Origin: Clostridia bacterium
Lineage (GTDB): Bacteria > Bacillota > Clostridia > Oscillospirales > CAG-272
DNA: 21,413 nt
Direction: 5' to 3'
Assembly (NCBI GenBank): GCA_017466495.1
Contig: JAFTUB010000101.1
Location: 1 to 21,413 of the forward strand
The position numbers and the translations under genes were made by a program. Positions 14,804 through 21,413 of this stretch are shown one piece after another; the stretch's first letter is position 1, and each line of letters starts with the position of its first letter. Under the pieces are notes generated by a model that had not been told where the DNA came from, did no database searches, and saw only the letters and a list, made by a program, of their open reading frames with translations.

Positions 14804-17434
14804 TTACTTCAGCATCTTTTCCAGCTCAGCGGGAACAGCCTCAAGTGCTGCATTCACCAGGGCTACATCCTTACCGCCGGACATGGCGTTGTCCGGGCGG
14901 CCGCCGCCCTTGCCGCCGGTGACAGCAGCAGCGGCAGATGCCAGCTTACCTGCGTGAGCGCCGGCTGCCACAGCATCCTTGCCGCAGCCTGCGATGAAGT
15001 TGATCTTGCCGTCATTGACGATACCGATGACGATAACCGCGTCAGCAGCCTTAGCCTTGATGGCATCGCTGAGAGTCCGTGCACTGTCCACGTTCATGCC
15101 GTCGAAGCGAGCGGAAACCAGGCGAACCGCACCGATCTGTGCCGCGCCGTTCAGCAGGTCGTCCACACGGGAAGCGGCCAGTTTACCGTTGAGGGTATCA
15201 ATCTCGTGGTGGGCAGACTTCAGCTCATCCTGGAGCTGGCCTGCGCGCATGACCACATCGTTGACATTCTGGGCCTTCAGTGCCTTTGCAGTGTCGTGGA
15301 GAAGTGCATCCTTCTGAGCGATCAGCTCCAGCACGCCGCAGCCGGTAACAGCCTCTACGCGGCGCACGCCTGCAGCCACGGAGGATTCGGAAACGATCTT
15401 GAACAGACCGATCTCGCCGGTGTTGGCGCAGTGGGTACCGCCGCAGAGCTCGATGGACTTGCTGCCCATGCGAACCACGCGAACCACATCGCCGTACTTC
15501 TCACCGAACAGGGCCATAGCGCCCATCTTCTTTGCCTCTTCAATGGGCATCTCGGTCATGGAGCCGATGCCGGCAGCCATGATCTCGGCGTTGACCAGCA
15601 GCTCAACCTTGGCGATTTCCTCAGCGGTCATGGCGCTGAAGTGGGTGAAGTCGAAGCGGCAGACGGTGTCCGAAACATAGGAACCAGCCTGCTCAACGTG
15701 GTCGCCCAGGACCTCGCGGAGTGCATTCTGCAGCAGGTGTGCGGCAGAGTGGTTGCGCATGATGGAACGGCGGCGCTGGCAGTCGATCTGCGCCATGACG
15801 GTGTCGCCTACGCGGATGCTGCCGGTGACGATGGAGCAGATGTGCAGGTAGATGCCGTCGGTCTTCTTGGTGTCAAGCACCTTAGCCATGACATCGGAAG
15901 CGCAGATTGCGCCTTCGTCGCCCACCTGGCCGCCGCCTTCACCGTAGAAGGGAGTCTTGTCCAGAATCAGGGTGAACTCGCCCTCGGAGACTTCGTCCAC
16001 CATACCCTCGTCCACCAAAATGGCGAGAACCTTGGCGTCACAGTGATCCTCGGTATAGCCCACAAACGCGGTCTTGGGCAGGCCGTTCAGCAGATCCTTG
16101 GAGGAATCCGACCAGCCGCTGATGTTGCCCCGTGCGGCTCTTGCGCGGTCACGCTGCTCCTGCATGAGGGCCTTGAACTTATCATCGTCAATGGCAAGCC
16201 CTGCCTCGCCTGCGATCTCGCGGGTGAGGTCGATGGGGAAGCCGAAGGTATCGTAAAGCTTGAAGGCATCGTCGCCGGAAAGGGTGTCAGCTCCTGCGGC
16301 CTTTGCCTTCTCGATGAGCTCGGAGAGGATGGCCAGACCTGCGTCGACCGTTGCATCGAACTTTTCTTCCTCGATGGCGATGACCTTCAGGATTTTTTCC
16401 TTCTTCTCGGACAGCTCGGGATAAGCACCACAGCTCTCGCCGATGGAAACATTCACGGTGTCCACCAGGAAGGGATGGTTGATGCCCAGCAGTTTGCCGT
16501 GACGGCAGGCGCGGCGGATGATACGGCGGAGGACATAGCCGCGGCCCTCGTTGGAGGGAAGGACGCCATCGGAGATCATGAACATGGCACTTCTGGAGTG
16601 GTCGGTGATGACGCGGATGGAAATATCATCCTCTGCATCGTCGCCATAGGATTTGCCCGAGATCTCGCAGGTCTTGTCGATGACACGGCGGATGGTGTCT
16701 ACCTCGAACATATTGTCCACGCCCTGCATGACGCAGGCGAGACGCTCAAGACCCATACCGGTGTCGATGTTCTTCTGTGCCAGCTCGGTGTAGTTGCCCT
16801 GGCCGTCATTGTTGAACTGGGAGAACACGTTGTTCCAGATCTCCATGAAGCGGTCGCAGTCGCAGCCGGGCTTGCAGTCGGGGGAGCCGCAGCCGTACTT
16901 CTCGCCGCGGTCGAAATAGATCTCGGAGCAGGGGCCGCAGGGGCCGGTGCCGTGCTCCCAGAAGTTGTCGGCCTTGCCCAGGCGCACGATATGCGCGGGG
17001 TTAACGCCGATCTTGTTTGCCCAAATGTCATAGGCCTCATCGTCATTCTCGTAAATGGAGGGCCAGAGAAGATCGCCGGGGATCTCCAGCCATTCGGTCA
17101 GGAATTCCCAGGACCAGGCGATGGCCTCTTCCTTGAAATAGTCGCCGAAAGAGAAGTTGCCCAGCATCTCAAAGAAGGTGCCGTGACGTGCTGTGTGGCC
17201 CACGCGCTCAAGGTCGGGGGTGCGGATGCATTTCTGGCAGGTGGTGACGCGGTTGCGGGGGGGAATGACCTCACCCGTGAAGAATTTCTTCATGGGAGCC
17301 ATGCCCGAGTTGATCAGCAGGAGCGACTTGTCGCCCTGGGGAACCAGCGGGTAAGAGGGGAGGCGAAGATGCCCCTTGCTCTCGAAAAAGGCGAGATATT
17401 TCTCCCGCAGGTCGTTGAGAGAAGTCCATTGCAT
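14804..17434 (-). CDS. alaS: alanine--tRNA ligase
   Basis: Cytoplasmic class II synthetase that charges tRNA-Ala, 876 aa, full length for the family. N-terminal catalytic core with INSGMAPMKKFF, then the motif RVTTCQKCIRTPDLERVG and GTFFEMLGNFSFGDYF. The editing domain carries the zinc ligands His562 and His566 (HSAAH) and Cys664 and His668 (CGGTH). The C-terminal DHHA1-type domain ends in the Gly-rich GGKGGGRPDNAMSGGKD. The start MQWTSLNDLREKY aligns with the family N-terminus from memory. The only Shine-Dalgarno-like sequence (AGAAAGG) is about 15 nt before this ATG, farther than usual; the nearer upstream ATG is out of frame. It is monocistronic, with its own promoter and only about a 37-nt leader, so no T-box control. 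Surface-operon neighbours are unrelated in function. Confidence 0.98.
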   Translation of the reverse strand: MQWTSLNDLREKYLAFFESKGHLRLPSYPLVPQGDKSLLLINSGMAPMKKFFTGEVIPPRNRVTTCQKCIRTPDLERVGHTARHGTFFEMLGNFSFGDYFKEEAIAWSWEFLTEWLEIPGDLLWPSIYENDDEAYDIWANKIGVNPAHIVRLGKADNFWEHGTGPCGPCSEIYFDRGEKYGCGSPDCKPGCDCDRFMEIWNNVFSQFNNDGQGNYTELAQKNIDTGMGLERLACVMQGVDNMFEVDTIRRVIDKTCEISGKSYGDDAEDDISIRVITDHSRSAMFMISDGVLPSNEGRGYVLRRIIRRACRHGKLLGINHPFLVDTVNVSIGESCGAYPELSEKKEKILKVIAIEEEKFDATVDAGLAILSELIEKAKAAGADTLSGDDAFKLYDTFGFPIDLTREIAGEAGLAIDDDKFKALMQEQRDRARAARGNISGWSDSSKDLLNGLPKTAFVGYTEDHCDAKVLAILVDEGMVDEVSEGEFTLILDKTPFYGEGGGQVGDEGAICASDVMAKVLDTKKTDGIYLHICSIVTGSIRVGDTVMAQIDCQRRRSIMRNHSAAHLLQNALREVLGDHVEQAGSYVSDTVCRFDFTHFSAMTAEEIAKVELLVNAEIMAAGIGSMTEMPIEEAKKMGAMALFGEKYGDVVRVVRMGSKSIELCGGTHCANTGEIGLFKIVSESSVAAGVRRVEAVTGCGVLELIAQKDALLHDTAKALKAQNVNDVVMRAGQLQDELKSAHHEIDTLNGKLAASRVDDLLNGAAQIGAVRLVSARFDGMNVDSARTLSDAIKAKAADAVIVIGIVNDGKINFIAGCGKDAVAAGAHAGKLASAAAAVTGGKGGGRPDNAMSGGKDVALVNAALEAVPAELEKMLK

Positions 17435-17478
17435 AGTTGTATACCATAACCTTTCTGGTTGATTTCCATAGATATTTT

Positions 17479-17507
17479 ATTATATCATTCCTGCCGAAAA
17501 AAGTCAA
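17479..17507 (-). promoter_or_regulatory. promoter of alaS
   Basis: On the minus strand TTGACT (17507-17502), a 17-nt spacer and perfect TATAAT (17484-17479), preceded by TGA as an extended -10. The inferred start is near 17472, which leaves a short leader with no room for a T-box. Confidence 0.85.
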
Positions 17508-17594
17508 GTAATTGCGGGAAATATCCCAATTTACTTTACCGAATGGAACTTTTTTCAAACTGATGCGTCTTAATAAAAAAGGAGGTGGATGCGC

Positions 17595-18428
17595 ATGAAA
17601 TTTCAGCGAGTCCTGGCCGTGGGAATGTTCCTTCTGTGCCTGGTATCCTGCCGGGGCGAGGTGGAGGAGCCTCAGCTCGGGGGGAGTGCCTATGTATGGG
17701 ATATTGCCTATGTGAAAGATCCCGATATTGACATTCGGCCCTGCCACGAGGTGATCTACGAAGACGAGGATTATTACTACATCTTGGGCAGCCTGGAAAG
17801 CCAATACTACATCGTTACCTATGCCAACGGAGAGACGCAGAACATCAAGGAAGCACTCGCCGAAGGAAACATTACCTTGGCCGATCTTGATGCATATGGG
17901 GTGCATTACGGCAAAACCGAAAAGAATCCCGCGGGTTCGGAGAGCAAGGAAATCGAGCGTATCACCGACCATTCCGGTGGGCAGGTTGTGCTGACGGTGG
18001 AGGAGCGTTTCTATGAGGATTACAGCCACATCTACCACTTTGGCAATGCCGTCAGCCAATATATCACCGTGACCTATACCGACGGAACCGAGCAGAATGT
18101 TAAGGATGCGCTGCGGGGCGGGCACATCACGGTAGCCGACCTGGACCGATTCGGCATCTCCTATTTTGCCGAGCCCAAACTCATCAAAGATATCATTTAC
18201 CACAGTGACCGGGGTGGAGAGCCCGATGCGCTGGAAGGATTTTATGCGGACGAGAACTATGCATATTATTTCCCCTCAATCCGCAGCAGTGTGGTGATCG
18301 TTTATTACCGTGACGGAACCGAGCAAACGGCAAAGGATGCTCTGGCTGAGGGGAAAATTCGAATTTCCGACCTGGATTGGTTCGGGATTGCCTATTACAA
18401 GGAGCCCCGTCAAGTTCCTGCGGACTGA
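17595..18428 (+). CDS. lipoprotein of three tandem repeats, unknown function
   Basis: A 277-aa lipoprotein (lipobox LVSC, Cys19). ATG 17595 is preferred to ATG 17589, because GGAGGTGG (17581-17588) directly touches the latter and lies about 9 nt from the former. The mature part is three repeats of some 55-75 aa, at about 53-107, 120-194 and 197-272. Each has an acidic Tyr-rich start, then a strand such as ITVTYTDGTEQNVKDAL, then GHITVADLDRFGISYF. The shared core is Tyr-x-(Asp/Asn)-Gly-(Thr/Glu)-x-Gln, then Lys-(Asp/Glu)-Ala-Leu and (Asp/Ala)-Leu-Asp-x-(Phe/Tyr)-Gly. I recognise the repeat style from clostridial surface proteins but cannot give a function. It is transcribed divergently from alaS; no clear promoter was found in the 17508-17580 gap. 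It is 34 nt before the next lipoprotein gene. Confidence 0.85.
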   Translation: MKFQRVLAVGMFLLCLVSCRGEVEEPQLGGSAYVWDIAYVKDPDIDIRPCHEVIYEDEDYYYILGSLESQYYIVTYANGETQNIKEALAEGNITLADLDAYGVHYGKTEKNPAGSESKEIERITDHSGGQVVLTVEERFYEDYSHIYHFGNAVSQYITVTYTDGTEQNVKDALRGGHITVADLDRFGISYFAEPKLIKDIIYHSDRGGEPDALEGFYADENYAYYFPSIRSSVVIVYYRDGTEQTAKDALAEGKIRISDLDWFGIAYYKEPRQVPAD

Positions 18429-18462
18429 GGGGCAGAATCATTGGCTTGAAAGGAGAAACATC

Positions 18463-19173
18463 ATGAGAAAAATTTGTGTACTTACCGTAGCTTTAATCCT
18501 TTTGCTTACCCTTGCGGGGTGCGGCACACAGCAGCCCGTCAACGATACCGTCACCACTCCGCCGGCTGTTACCACCGAGAATGAGCCTGCCCCCGGCAGT
18601 ACCTCCGCCGATGAAGCCGTCACCACTCTGCTGACCATTCCCATTGTGGATGAGCCTGTGCCCGTGCCCGGCGGCACTTCTGCGGACGAAGCCTTCGATA
18701 TTACCGTTTCCTATGCCAATTACACCGGGGATGACCGCATCTATACCTCTGCGCTGAACACGCAGAAGATATACACGTACATCAGCAGCGTGCGCCACCT
18801 TCCGGTGTATCGCTTTGATACGTTGAGTGAGTTGGAGCGGTTCAAAGAGAATTTCGGTAATGTTCTGACCATGGACCGGGGATATAATGAGATCCCTTCC
18901 TTCCGTGAAGTCACGGCTAAGTATGACAACACCTTTTTCGCCGAGAACACCCTGATGCTGGTGTATGTGACGGCCAGCAGCGGCAGTTATCGCTACGGCG
19001 TGGAGAGCGTTTTCTGCGACGGGCAGACCCTGTCGGTGCAGGTGGAGCAGACCAATCGCTCCAGCATTGGCACTGCGGTCACTTGCGATATGGCGGGATG
19101 GTTTATCACGGTGGCCGTTCCCGATTCCATGGCGGCAGGCTGCACCGCCTTTGATGCGGCCATGGTGGGCTGA
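18463..19173 (+). CDS. lipoprotein with PrcB-C-like domain
   Basis: A 236-aa lipoprotein (lipobox LAGC, Cys20). The start ATG has AAGGAG 7 nt upstream; the longer open frame to 18310 lies inside the previous gene and has no signal peptide. Residues 21-75 form a Thr/Pro/Glu linker with a duplicated motif, PGSTSADEA and PGGTSADEA. The C-terminal part (about 80-236) is a mixed alpha/beta domain; the segment YDNTFFAENTLMLVYV followed by YRYGVESVFCDGQTLSVQVEQ resembles the PrcB C-terminal family of protease-complex or inhibitor-like proteins, a weak resemblance from memory. It is the second gene of a two-lipoprotein unit and is followed by a strong terminator. Confidence 0.82.
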   Translation: MRKICVLTVALILLLTLAGCGTQQPVNDTVTTPPAVTTENEPAPGSTSADEAVTTLLTIPIVDEPVPVPGGTSADEAFDITVSYANYTGDDRIYTSALNTQKIYTYISSVRHLPVYRFDTLSELERFKENFGNVLTMDRGYNEIPSFREVTAKYDNTFFAENTLMLVYVTASSGSYRYGVESVFCDGQTLSVQVEQTNRSSIGTAVTCDMAGWFITVAVPDSMAAGCTAFDAAMVG

Positions 19174-19192
19174 TTGATCTGATATCATTCCG

Positions 19193-19225
19193 ACAGAGGG
19201 GAGGCGTGACCTCCCCTCTGTTTTT
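19193..19225 (+). terminator. terminator of the two-lipoprotein operon
   Basis: Perfect 12-bp stem ACAGAGGGGAGG (19193-19204) and its complement (19210-19221), loop CGTGA, followed by five T residues. Confidence 0.95.
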
Positions 19226-19288
19226 GAGAAGGCTTTTGCGAAAAATGAGAAAATTTCCTCTCTTTTTCGCAGGAAACCGAAATCCGCC

Positions 19289-19317
19289 TTGCAAAAATGT
19301 CCAAAATGTGGTATACT
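19289..19317 (+). promoter_or_regulatory. promoter of the LysR-type regulator
   Basis: TTGCAA (19289-19294), 17-nt spacer, TATACT (19312-19317) with TGG before it as an extended -10. The start site is expected near 19324, about 28 nt before the ATG. Confidence 0.8.
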
Positions 19318-19331
19318 AAATTTACATACCA
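19309..19331. promoter_or_regulatory. LysR-type operator (T-N11-A inverted repeat)
   Basis: TGGTAT (19309-19314) and ATACCA (19326-19331) form a perfect 6-bp inverted repeat with an 11-nt centre, so the inner T and A have the T-N11-A spacing of LysR-type binding sites. It covers the -10 and the expected start site of the regulator's own promoter, as expected for negative autoregulation. Confidence 0.6.
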
Positions 19332-19351
19332 CGCAAGAGGCAGGTCTTTTT

Positions 19352-20269
19352 ATGAATTTATTGCAATTAAAATATGCCGTTGAGGTGGAGCGCACCGGAT
19401 CGGTGACACGTGCCGCCGAAAACCTGTTTATGGGCCAACCCAACCTTTCCCGCAGCATTAAAGAGCTGGAGGATTCGCTGGGCATGGTGATCTTCCGCCG
19501 CACTGCCAAGGGCCTTACTCCCACCTCGGAGGGAGAGGAATTTCTCACCGAGGCCAAGTCGCTGTTGGCGCAGTTTGATGATTTTGAGGAGCGTTATTCG
19601 GGGGGCGGTGTGAAGGTCTCCTCCCGCATGAATATTTCGGTGCCCCGCGCCGATTATATCACCGAAGCCTTTACCCGTGTGATGCGGGAGGCACCCTCGG
19701 TGCCGGCCTGTGCCCTGAACTTCCGCGAAACCAACTCCATGCGCGCCATCAACAACCTGGTGGAAGGGAACTACACCCTGGCCATTGTACGCTATTACCT
19801 GGAATTTGAGCCCCAGTATCTGGCCATGCTGGCCGACCGCGAGCTGGGCTACGAGGAGATCTTCACCTATCATCCCGTCTTTGTGGTGGGGGAGAACAGT
19901 CCCCTGGCAGGGCTGAGTGAGGACGAACCTCTGCCGGATGACATCATTGAGCTGGCTTACGGCGACCCCTACGCTCCCGGTCTGCCCTTTGCCCAGACCC
20001 GTCGCACCGTCTTCACCGACCGCCCGCGCCGCATATTCGTCTACTCCCGCGCCAGCCGCAATGATGTACTCCGCGCCCTGCCCAACAGCTTTATTTGGGA
20101 CACGCCTGCACCGGCCGACGTGCTGGCCCGTCAGGGGTTGGTGGCCTTGAAGCGGCCGAATCCGCGGCAGTATCGGGATCTTCTGATTTATCGTCGGGGT
20201 TATCACCGCAGCGGGGTGGAGCAGGCCTTCTTTGCCGAGTTGGATCGGATCAAGGGCGAGATGGGCTGA
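19352..20269 (+). CDS. LysR family transcriptional regulator
   Basis: A 305-aa DNA-binding regulator of normal length. ATG 19352 is chosen because it gives the canonical start MNLLQLKYAVEVERTGSVT; the longer frame to 19289 would begin inside the promoter. The winged HTH covers about 1-60 (SVTRAAENLFMGQPNLSRSI, then LEDSLGMVIFRR). A linker helix follows, then the effector domain (about 88-300). The effector is not predictable from sequence. The ribosome binding site is weak (AGAGG about 11 nt upstream). Its stop overlaps the start of the formyltransferase gene, and a likely operator overlaps its promoter, so it probably controls its own two-gene operon. Confidence 0.92.
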   Translation: MNLLQLKYAVEVERTGSVTRAAENLFMGQPNLSRSIKELEDSLGMVIFRRTAKGLTPTSEGEEFLTEAKSLLAQFDDFEERYSGGGVKVSSRMNISVPRADYITEAFTRVMREAPSVPACALNFRETNSMRAINNLVEGNYTLAIVRYYLEFEPQYLAMLADRELGYEEIFTYHPVFVVGENSPLAGLSEDEPLPDDIIELAYGDPYAPGLPFAQTRRTVFTDRPRRIFVYSRASRNDVLRALPNSFIWDTPAPADVLARQGLVALKRPNPRQYRDLLIYRRGYHRSGVEQAFFAELDRIKGEMG

Positions 20270-21051
20270 TGAAGATCGTTTACTTCGGCTATGACCTGTT
20301 CGCCGACTGCCTGGAGCGGCTTCCCGACCTCGGCGTGGAGGTGATGGCCATCTACAGCTTTCCCTCAGACGGTGTGTGCGACTTTCACGACCGGGTGCAG
20401 GCATTTGCCCTCCGTTGGGGAATCCCCTTCCATGTGGGCCCTGTGACCGGCGTGGAGCTGAACGCCCTTGCCGCCGCGGGCTGTGAGATGATGGTCAGCG
20501 CCGGCTATGCATATCGCATTCCCGTGGAACAGACCAACCTGCGGGGGATCAATCTGCATCCCGCGCTGCTGCCTTTGGGCCGCGGCCCCTGGCCCATGCC
20601 GGTGACCATTCTGCGGGGACTGACTGAGAGCGGTGTCACCCTGCACAAGCTGGCTCCTCGTTTTGATGAGGGAGATATTTTGGCACAGGCCGCTTTCCCT
20701 CTGACACCCCAAGAGGATCTGCAGATCCTGACCGGGAAGCTGCAGGCCGCGGCAGTGTCCTTGCTGGAAGCGTTTTTTGCCGATCCTGCTTCCGCGTGGG
20801 CCAAGGCACGCCCCCAAGGCAAGGGAGAATACTGGCCCGAACCCGACGAGAGGGAGATGACGATCTCCCCCAACATGACCGTGGCTGAAGCCGACCGCAT
20901 CCTCCGCGCCTTTCGCGGCGTGGGCTGTTACTTTGCCCGGGAGGATGGGGAACGCATCCCCGTCCGAGAGGGAATGGTGGGAACGGCCATCCCGGCTGCG
21001 GCAGAGGGTGTGTATACTTTGTTGGATGGGTATCTTGAGATTTTGAAGTGA
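20269..21051 (+). CDS. formyltransferase family protein (Fmt-like fold)
   Basis: A 260-aa protein with the formyl-transfer N-terminal domain, which uses 10-formyl-tetrahydrofolate. The catalytic triad is visible: Asn95 and His97 in GINLHPALLP, and Asp133 in RFDEGDIL after GVTLHKL, with the same Asn-to-Asp spacing of 38 as in methionyl-tRNA formyltransferase. The C-terminal 60 residues (MTISPNMTVAEADRILRAF...) resemble the C-terminal domain of the same superfamily. At 260 aa it is shorter than true Fmt (about 310-315) and has no clear tRNA-binding extension, so I do not call it fmt; a sugar-amine or small-molecule formyltransferase is plausible. The start ATG overlaps the regulator's TGA as TGATG, indicating coupled translation. 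Confidence 0.87.
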   Translation: MKIVYFGYDLFADCLERLPDLGVEVMAIYSFPSDGVCDFHDRVQAFALRWGIPFHVGPVTGVELNALAAAGCEMMVSAGYAYRIPVEQTNLRGINLHPALLPLGRGPWPMPVTILRGLTESGVTLHKLAPRFDEGDILAQAAFPLTPQEDLQILTGKLQAAAVSLLEAFFADPASAWAKARPQGKGEYWPEPDEREMTISPNMTVAEADRILRAFRGVGCYFAREDGERIPVREGMVGTAIPAAAEGVYTLLDGYLEILK

Positions 21052-21058
21052 AATACCG

Positions 21059-21098
21059 AAAATCGGCGCACCTGCGTAATCGCAGGTGCGCCGATTTT
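21059..21098 (+). terminator. terminator of the LysR-formyltransferase operon
   Basis: Perfect 18-bp inverted repeat, 21059-21076 and 21081-21098, core CGGCGCACCTGCG with tetraloop TAAT. The U-stretch is only the four T at its right end, which are themselves paired with four A, so it is symmetrical and may work in both directions. Confidence 0.85.
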
Positions 21099-21145
21099 GC
21101 GTCCAAAATCGAAGGGCAGTTGAATCACTATCAAAAAATAAGTTA

Positions 21146-21173
21146 TTGATTGTGTTTCGTTTTGTGATATAAT
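21146..21173 (+). promoter_or_regulatory. promoter of the HTH remnant
   Basis: TTGATT (21146-21151), 16-nt spacer and perfect TATAAT (21168-21173) preceded by TGA. The 13-mer GTGATATAATGGA here is identical to that of the promoter at 13201-13229. Confidence 0.78.
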
Positions 21174-21219
21174 GGACATGAAAGCAGAGCTCGCTTAACT
21201 TTTGGTAAGGAGAACAGGC

Positions 21220-21351
21220 ATGGTTCATATTGGAGCAAAAATAAAAGAACTGCGTAAAAAGAAGGATATGACGCAGGAAAAACTTGCGGAATATCTGTGT
21301 GTGTCATTTCAAGCGGTGTCCAAGTGGGAAACGGGGGTTTCCCAAACTTAA
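21220..21351 (+). pseudogene. truncated XRE-family HTH regulator
   Basis: An open frame of 43 codons with a good AAGGAG site 7 nt upstream encodes a near-complete HTH: IGAKIKELRKKKDMTQEKLA, then SFQAVSKWETGVS. It stops at TAA 21349-21351, just after the HTH core, where intact members go on with a Pro-x-(Ile/Leu)-x-(Leu)-(Leu)-Pro segment. If one base were added in the TTTCCC run at about 21338-21343 the frame would read ...VSPNLKIPH before another stop; a third frame reads TLKPTLALLP slightly further on. This fits a degraded gene, or a sequencing or assembly error. The promoter and start look intact, so a short HTH peptide might still be made. Confidence 0.65.
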
Positions 21352-21402
21352 AGATACCACACTAAAACCCACGCTTGCATTACTTCCATAACACCAAATT
21401 TT

Positions 21403-21413
21403 GGAGGTAAAAC
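21403..21413 (+). promoter_or_regulatory. ribosome binding site of a gene starting outside the window
   Basis: GGAGG (21403-21407) lies 6 nt from the right edge, the usual distance before a start codon. No start codon is visible inside the window. It suggests a plus-strand gene co-transcribed with the HTH remnant. Confidence 0.4.

Noticed and set aside
14954..17449. Plus-strand frame of 831 codons opposite alaS
   Set aside because: Shadow of alaS; the minus-strand protein has all AlaRS motifs.
17434..17472. T-box leader for alaS
   Set aside because: The inferred leader is only about 37 nt, and no T-box consensus or terminator/antiterminator is present.

Overview
The window reads as chromosome of a Gram-positive, low-to-mid GC Firmicute, probably class Clostridia (an Oscillospirales-like gut or anaerobe lineage is my best guess). 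The reasons are strong AGGAGG-type ribosome binding sites, lipobox lipoproteins, sigma-A promoters that nearly all carry an extended -10 (TGn), intrinsic terminators with U-tails, and an alanyl-tRNA synthetase whose N-terminus has the clostridial look. I see no phage, insertion sequence, CRISPR array, tRNA or rRNA.

Region 1 (1-1014) has no convincing gene. It holds AT-rich DNA with several inverted repeats, then a near-consensus promoter (515-543) and a leader of about 465 nt with several potentially competing helices.

Region 2 (1015-13130) is the main content: seven co-directional, tightly packed genes between that promoter and a strong terminator. In order they encode a giant (988 aa) extracellular solute-binding protein with carbohydrate-binding-like N-terminal domains, two sugar-type ABC permeases, a secreted beta-propeller/TPR protein with a YIP1-like membrane domain, a 1019-aa secreted DUF5696-like protein with a probable TIM-barrel core, and two more sugar-type ABC permeases. 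No ABC ATPase, regulator or recognisable conventional glycosidase is present. I read it as a highly expressed glycan or oligosaccharide uptake system with a dedicated surface complex; the substrate is unknown. It is the best candidate here for an under-described system.

Region 3 (13201-14783) is a separately transcribed lipoprotein: a variable-looking Thr/Pro-rich stalk made of 21-bp tandem repeats, an alpha/beta domain and an SGNH/GDSL hydrolase domain. A perfect 18-bp bidirectional terminator separates it from the convergent alaS (14804-17434, minus strand), which has its own strong promoter.

Region 4 (17595-19225) is a two-gene operon of small lipoproteins, one built of three internal repeats. 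Region 5 (19289-21098) is a LysR-type regulator with a perfect inverted-repeat operator over its own -10 and start site, translationally overlapped with a formyltransferase-family gene. Region 6 (21146-21413) is a promoter plus a 43-codon XRE-type helix-turn-helix remnant that looks frameshifted, and a ribosome binding site for a gene beginning just outside the window.
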